Origin: Cyclobacteriaceae bacterium
GTDB taxonomy: Bacteria; Bacteroidota; Bacteroidia; Cytophagales; Cyclobacteriaceae
Direction: 5' to 3'
NCBI GenBank assembly: GCA_023151255.1
Contig: JAKLJG010000008.1
Location: 1 to 64,000 of the forward strand
Length of the DNA: 64,000 nt
The translations under genes were made by a program, and so were the position numbers. Positions 60,015-64,000 of the stretch are shown here, piece by piece. Position 1 is the first letter of the stretch. Every line of letters begins with the position of its first letter. The notes under the pieces were generated by a model, which was not told the DNA's origin, did not search any database, and saw only the letters and a program-made list of their open reading frames with translations.

Positions 60015-62996
60015 ATGATAAAGTTCTATCAGTCCATACGCTGCTGCCTGATTGTTATTATGGCCGCGGCATCATTCAGTGCATTTGCGCAGCGAATAAA
60101 CGTAACGGGACGTGTGACCTCATCCGATGATGGCTCCGCACTACCAGGGGTTAATATTCTGGAGAAAGGAACAAACAATGGAACAATAACCAACGCTAAC
60201 GGTGACTACTCCATATCAGTTGCTGAGAACGCCACCCTTGTTGTTTCTTTTGTCGGTTACGCCACGCAGGAAATAGCAGTAGGCGCCCAAAGTGTTATTA
60301 ACATTTCATTAAACGCTGACATTACAGCGCTGGAGGAAGTAGTTGTTATAGGGTATGGATCACAGGAAAGAAAAGAGATTAATAGCGCTGTGGCCAGTGT
60401 TTCTGCCAAAGACTTTAACCGGGGTAACGTTACAAGCCCCACGCAATTATTAACCGGAAAAGTTGCCGGCTTATCTGTTTCGAGAGCCGGTGGCGATCCA
60501 AACCAGGCACAAACCCTAAGGTTAAGAGGTATTACCACCTTTGGTGCGAATTCCGAACCATTAATTGTTATTGACGGTATAGTTGGTGCAAGCCTTGATA
60601 ATGTTGATCCCAATGACATTGCCTCAATTGATGTGTTAAAAGATGGGTCAGCTGCTGCAATTTACGGAACACGCGGATCCAGTGGTGTGATTATGATTAC
60701 CACAAAGTCGGGAAAAGCCGGACGCGGTAATTATACCAATGTAGAGTACAATGGCTTTGTTTCTGTAGATAATGTAGCCAACAAGATAACCGTTTTAGGC
60801 CCCTCAGAATTTGTTGCCCGCGGAGGTCAGGATTTTGGCTCCCAAACCAATTGGTTTAATGAATTAACCCAAACCGGGTACTCATATACTAATAACTTAA
60901 CTGTATCGGGCGGTACCAATGCGGGAACAACCTATTCGGCATCCGTTAATTATCGGAATAACGATGGTATTGTTAAAGGAGTCAACTTTCAGCGGTGGAA
61001 TACCCGATTAGCGCTTGGACAGGAAGCGATGAACGGGAAACTAAGATTCAACTTCGCAGTTGCCTATAACGACAGAAAGCAAGAAAGTATTAATATGGCC
61101 GCTTTCCGTTATGCAGTTATTTATAACCCAACAGCCCCTATTTTTGATGACGATGAGACGGATGTGGATGGCGGCTATTTTCAACGCGACTTATTTGATT
61201 TTTTTAACCCCATTGCATTAAGTAGGCAACAGCAATTTGTTGGAGAGCGTAAAAATGCTTTGTTAAACTATAGTGCTGAATACGATATCATTCAGGACCT
61301 TACAGCCAAAATTAATTTTGCCCAAACCCGCGAAACAGGCCTGGATGGTGCTTTCTGGAGTATTTATGATAAAGCGGAAGGCGCAGGAACGCATGGTTCA
61401 GCAAGACGCAGCACCTACGATAATACCAACGACCTGCTTGAGTTTACCCTCAAATACAATCACAAATTCGGAACGGATTTGAATAGTGAGTTTCTCTTGG
61501 GTACAGCGTCACAAAAAAGAACATTCGAAGGATACGCAGTTCGGGTAAAGCAGTTCTTATATGATTACACCTCGTTCTACAACCTGTCCTTTGCATCGAA
61601 CCGCGAAGGCGTTAACACAGAAGCCTCCGGCTACCGCTCAGAAGATGTGCTGTTATCAACTTTTGGTAGAGCAAATTTCAACTATAAAAATACCTACTTC
61701 TTCTCGGCAACAGTACGTGCCGAATCGTTTAGCGGATTTGGCAAGAATGAGAAGACAGGTATATTCCCTGCTGCCAGCGCGGGTGTTCAACTTTCTGAAT
61801 TGTTTGATTTGGGGCCTGTAAGTAACCTCAAGTTCAGGCTCTCGTATGGTGTAACCGGTGCCTTACCACCCTTCTCCGATTTAGCGCTCCCTGTACTTGT
61901 TCCTGGTGGCACAGTTGATTTTGACGGAGACCCTTCTACCGATGATGACCAGTTTGTAATTGCCAACCAGGCGCGTGATCCTAACCCAACCCTAAAATGG
62001 GAAGAGAAGACGGAGATTAACGTTGGTCTTGATTTTGGCTTCTTCGGAAACCGCCTAACCGGTGCTATTGAATACTACACCCGTAACATTGATGATCTAT
62101 TATTTTCTGTTTCTATTCCTACCGGAGCACCCAACCCGTTTGATCCGAGTCAACCTGCTAACGTAGCGGGTAATGCATGGGCCAATATAGGCCAGATTAA
62201 ATCAGCCGGTTTTGAATTTACTGCATCGTATAACGACATTCCCATTGGCCCGATAAAATGGACACCCAGCCTCAACTTTACCATTTACGATAAACCCGTT
62301 ATTGAATCATTTAGTGTTGGCGATTTGGGTTTTGGTGAGATTCGCCTTGCAACTCCTGGTTCGCCTGGACAGAACAACAACGAAATTATCCGGAACATTG
62401 CCGGCCGGCCCCTTGGCGATATGTATGGACCGATATTCCGTGGAATCGATGAAAATGGCAATTATGTACTTAGCACTACCGACCCTGATGAATTTGTAGT
62501 GGTGGGCAATGGTTTACCTGATGGTGAGTTTGGTTTTACCAACACGTTTACGTACAAAAACTGGGATTTAAATTTCCTGTTGCGAGGCGTATTTGGTCAC
62601 GATTTGTATAACTCTTATCGCGGGTTCTATGAAAACCGCGATGCGGCCTCCAATACATGGAACAGTGTTGTAACTGATAAAACTCCTTTTGTCACCCAAT
62701 CACCTACATTCAGTTCGCTGTTTGTTGAAGATGCAACTTACCTGAGGCTGGATAACGCAACGATAGGTTACAATTTGTCGGCTAAAAATCCTGTCTTTTC
62801 CAGAGCCAGAGTGTACTTCAGTGGACAAAATTTGTTTACCATAACTAAATACACGGGTATTGATCCTGAGGTACGTTATTTTGACACCGAAAATGGTAAC
62901 ACCTTTACCACCAACCTGGCCCCCGGGCTAGAACGTAGGAATACCTACTTTACAACCCGAACTTTTACATTTGGAGTTACATTGACCTTAAAATAA
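60015..62996 (+). CDS. susC: SusC/RagA family TonB-dependent receptor
   Basis: 993 residues. Signal peptide about 1-25 (ending FAQ). CarboxypepD_reg-like domain (about 27-105), with EEVVVIGYG as the TonB-box-like segment. The plug (about 115-230) contains LLTGKVAGLSV, LRGITTFG, and AAIYGTRGSSGVIMITTKSG. The long barrel ends TFTFGVTLTLK. It imports oligosaccharides of starch across the outer membrane with SusD as lid. Confidence 0.97.
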   Translation: MIKFYQSIRCCLIVIMAAASFSAFAQRINVTGRVTSSDDGSALPGVNILEKGTNNGTITNANGDYSISVAENATLVVSFVGYATQEIAVGAQSVINISLNADITALEEVVVIGYGSQERKEINSAVASVSAKDFNRGNVTSPTQLLTGKVAGLSVSRAGGDPNQAQTLRLRGITTFGANSEPLIVIDGIVGASLDNVDPNDIASIDVLKDGSAAAIYGTRGSSGVIMITTKSGKAGRGNYTNVEYNGFVSVDNVANKITVLGPSEFVARGGQDFGSQTNWFNELTQTGYSYTNNLTVSGGTNAGTTYSASVNYRNNDGIVKGVNFQRWNTRLALGQEAMNGKLRFNFAVAYNDRKQESINMAAFRYAVIYNPTAPIFDDDETDVDGGYFQRDLFDFFNPIALSRQQQFVGERKNALLNYSAEYDIIQDLTAKINFAQTRETGLDGAFWSIYDKAEGAGTHGSARRSTYDNTNDLLEFTLKYNHKFGTDLNSEFLLGTASQKRTFEGYAVRVKQFLYDYTSFYNLSFASNREGVNTEASGYRSEDVLLSTFGRANFNYKNTYFFSATVRAESFSGFGKNEKTGIFPAASAGVQLSELFDLGPVSNLKFRLSYGVTGALPPFSDLALPVLVPGGTVDFDGDPSTDDDQFVIANQARDPNPTLKWEEKTEINVGLDFGFFGNRLTGAIEYYTRNIDDLLFSVSIPTGAPNPFDPSQPANVAGNAWANIGQIKSAGFEFTASYNDIPIGPIKWTPSLNFTIYDKPVIESFSVGDLGFGEIRLATPGSPGQNNNEIIRNIAGRPLGDMYGPIFRGIDENGNYVLSTTDPDEFVVVGNGLPDGEFGFTNTFTYKNWDLNFLLRGVFGHDLYNSYRGFYENRDAASNTWNSVVTDKTPFVTQSPTFSSLFVEDATYLRLDNATIGYNLSAKNPVFSRARVYFSGQNLFTITKYTGIDPEVRYFDTENGNTFTTNLAPGLERRNTYFTTRTFTFGVTLTLK

Positions 62997-63003
62997 TACA
63001 CCG

Positions 63004-64000
63004 ATGAACAGCAGATTAATTAAAATACTAACAACGGCCATTGTGCTGGTAGTCTTAGGTGCCTGCGAGGCTCCTGATCAGGAGTTGTTTAGTGTTATAC
63101 CAAAGGAAATTCAGGATAATACTACTGATCCTACTGCCTTGAAGGCAATTGCCCAAAGCGCTTATGTGCCCCTAATTGGAACTTGGGGTGGTCACAATTC
63201 CTTGTGGTCTATGCACGAGGTTTCTTCCGATGAAATGGTTATTGCCCAGAAAGGTGCTGATTGGGAAGATGGCGGCCAATGGATTCGGATGCATCGTCAT
63301 GAATTCAATCCAAGTGAACAATCCATCGGTAACGGATGGAATTACTGCTACTCAGCCATAGGCCAATTAAACAACCTGTTGAAGACCTATGGTACAAACC
63401 CGTTGCTTCGCTCAGAGCTGGAGTGTGTTCGCGCCTTGGTTTATCTATGGCTGATTGATGCCTACGGAAATGTTCCTATTGTAACGGAAACATCAACAGA
63501 TCCTACGCCACCTACCAATACGCGGCAGGAAGTTTTTAATTTTATCGAGTCCAGCATCCTTAGTAATCTCGATAACCTGCGCCAGGAGAAGACCTACGCT
63601 TCAATGAACTACTATGTTGCTCAAACAATATTGGCAAAGTTATACCTCAATGCGCAGGTTTATACCGGTACCGCTAAATTTACAGAAGCGGCAGCAGCTG
63701 CCAACGAAGTCATAAACAGTGGGTTGTATTCATTAGAAGCGAACTATTTCGATAATTTCAAGACGAATAACTCGGGGTCTAATGAAAACATTTTTGTTAT
63801 CAACTATGATGAAAATAACGGAGGTGGATTTAATCTCGCTCAAATGACGGGCCACTACCTTACACAGCAAACCTTTAACTTACAGCAGCAACCTTGGAAT
63901 GGTTACGCAACTCTTGAAGACTTTTATAATTCATATGCCGTTAACGACTCCAGAAGAGGAAGTTTTCTGGTGGGCCCGCAGTTTTCATCAACCGGTGTTC
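63004..64000 (+). CDS. susD: SusD/RagB family lipoprotein (partial)
   Basis: At least 332 residues; the C-terminus lies beyond the window. Lipobox VLGAC with Cys21. SusD features: GNGWNYCYSAIGQLNNLL, CVRALVYLWLIDAYGNVPI, and a YVAQTILAKLYLNAQVYTG helix, a TPR-like array. It captures maltodextrin at the cell surface and pairs with SusC seven bases upstream. Confidence 0.97.
   Translation, partial: MNSRLIKILTTAIVLVVLGACEAPDQELFSVIPKEIQDNTTDPTALKAIAQSAYVPLIGTWGGHNSLWSMHEVSSDEMVIAQKGADWEDGGQWIRMHRHEFNPSEQSIGNGWNYCYSAIGQLNNLLKTYGTNPLLRSELECVRALVYLWLIDAYGNVPIVTETSTDPTPPTNTRQEVFNFIESSILSNLDNLRQEKTYASMNYYVAQTILAKLYLNAQVYTGTAKFTEAAAAANEVINSGLYSLEANYFDNFKTNNSGSNENIFVINYDENNGGGFNLAQMTGHYLTQQTFNLQQQPWNGYATLEDFYNSYAVNDSRRGSFLVGPQFSSTGV

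Overview
The window looks like chromosome of a member of the Bacteroidota, most likely Cytophagales. The evidence is a SusC/SusD pair, a type IX secretion C-terminal domain, DUF5686, DUF5777, DUF4956 and SprB-repeat proteins, TonB and carboxypeptidase-regulatory-like domains, and recurring TAnnTTTG-type -7 promoter elements. No tRNA, rRNA, insertion sequence, phage gene or CRISPR array was seen. Coding density is high and nearly all gaps are under 250 bases.

Bases 1-9321 hold a partial secreted metallopeptidase-like protein and a membrane-anchored protein made of 30 tandem nonapeptides. Next to these are a TIR-TM-TolB/FlgO-TPR protein, a divergently transcribed GATase-like secreted protein, and a TPR-SLOG-like-degenerate-cyclase protein. 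This is the least understood part of the window and the best place for a new signalling or defence-type module. Bases 9364-13451 hold a purple-acid-phosphatase-like enzyme and a DUF4956 protein with two divergent CotH-like secreted proteins. Bases 13460-21709 are mostly housekeeping or envelope genes: a TonB-like protein, a transketolase half, peroxiredoxin, an M23 peptidase, an FAH-family hydrolase, an M48 lipoprotein, an exonuclease and a degenerate Mur ligase.

Bases 21947-34852 are core metabolism and information processing: dnaB, etfBA, a DUF151 nuclease, a CNT nucleoside transporter, an rRNA/tRNA methyltransferase, a SanA-like protein, a DUF5686 outer-membrane protein, thrS and infC-rpmI-rplT. 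infC has no ATG start. Just downstream of rplT (35079-35346) are two tandem copies of what looks like a small RNA gene. Each has a Bacteroidota-type promoter with a 19-nt spacer, a shared 21-nt 5' end with one difference, and a terminator hairpin. They are followed by a lipoprotein cytochrome / YceI / DUF5777 / sodium-solute symporter operon.

Bases 39079-46827 carry MoeB-rhodanese, Rid, L-2-hydroxyglutarate oxidase, a HAMP-GAF-PAS sensor without an output domain, MsrA and a TPR-like lipoprotein. Bases 46876-64000 form an alpha-glucan (starch/maltodextrin) utilisation locus. One arm (minus strand) encodes GH31, an MFS sugar transporter, an esterase and a LacI regulator. The other (plus strand) encodes a T9SS-exported GH13 amylase, beta-phosphoglucomutase, GH65 maltose phosphorylase, a SusE/F-like lipoprotein, SusC and SusD (cut by the window end). 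CAAACGTTTG-type palindromes lie before lacI, the GH31 arm and the Sus arm, so one LacI repressor may control all of them.
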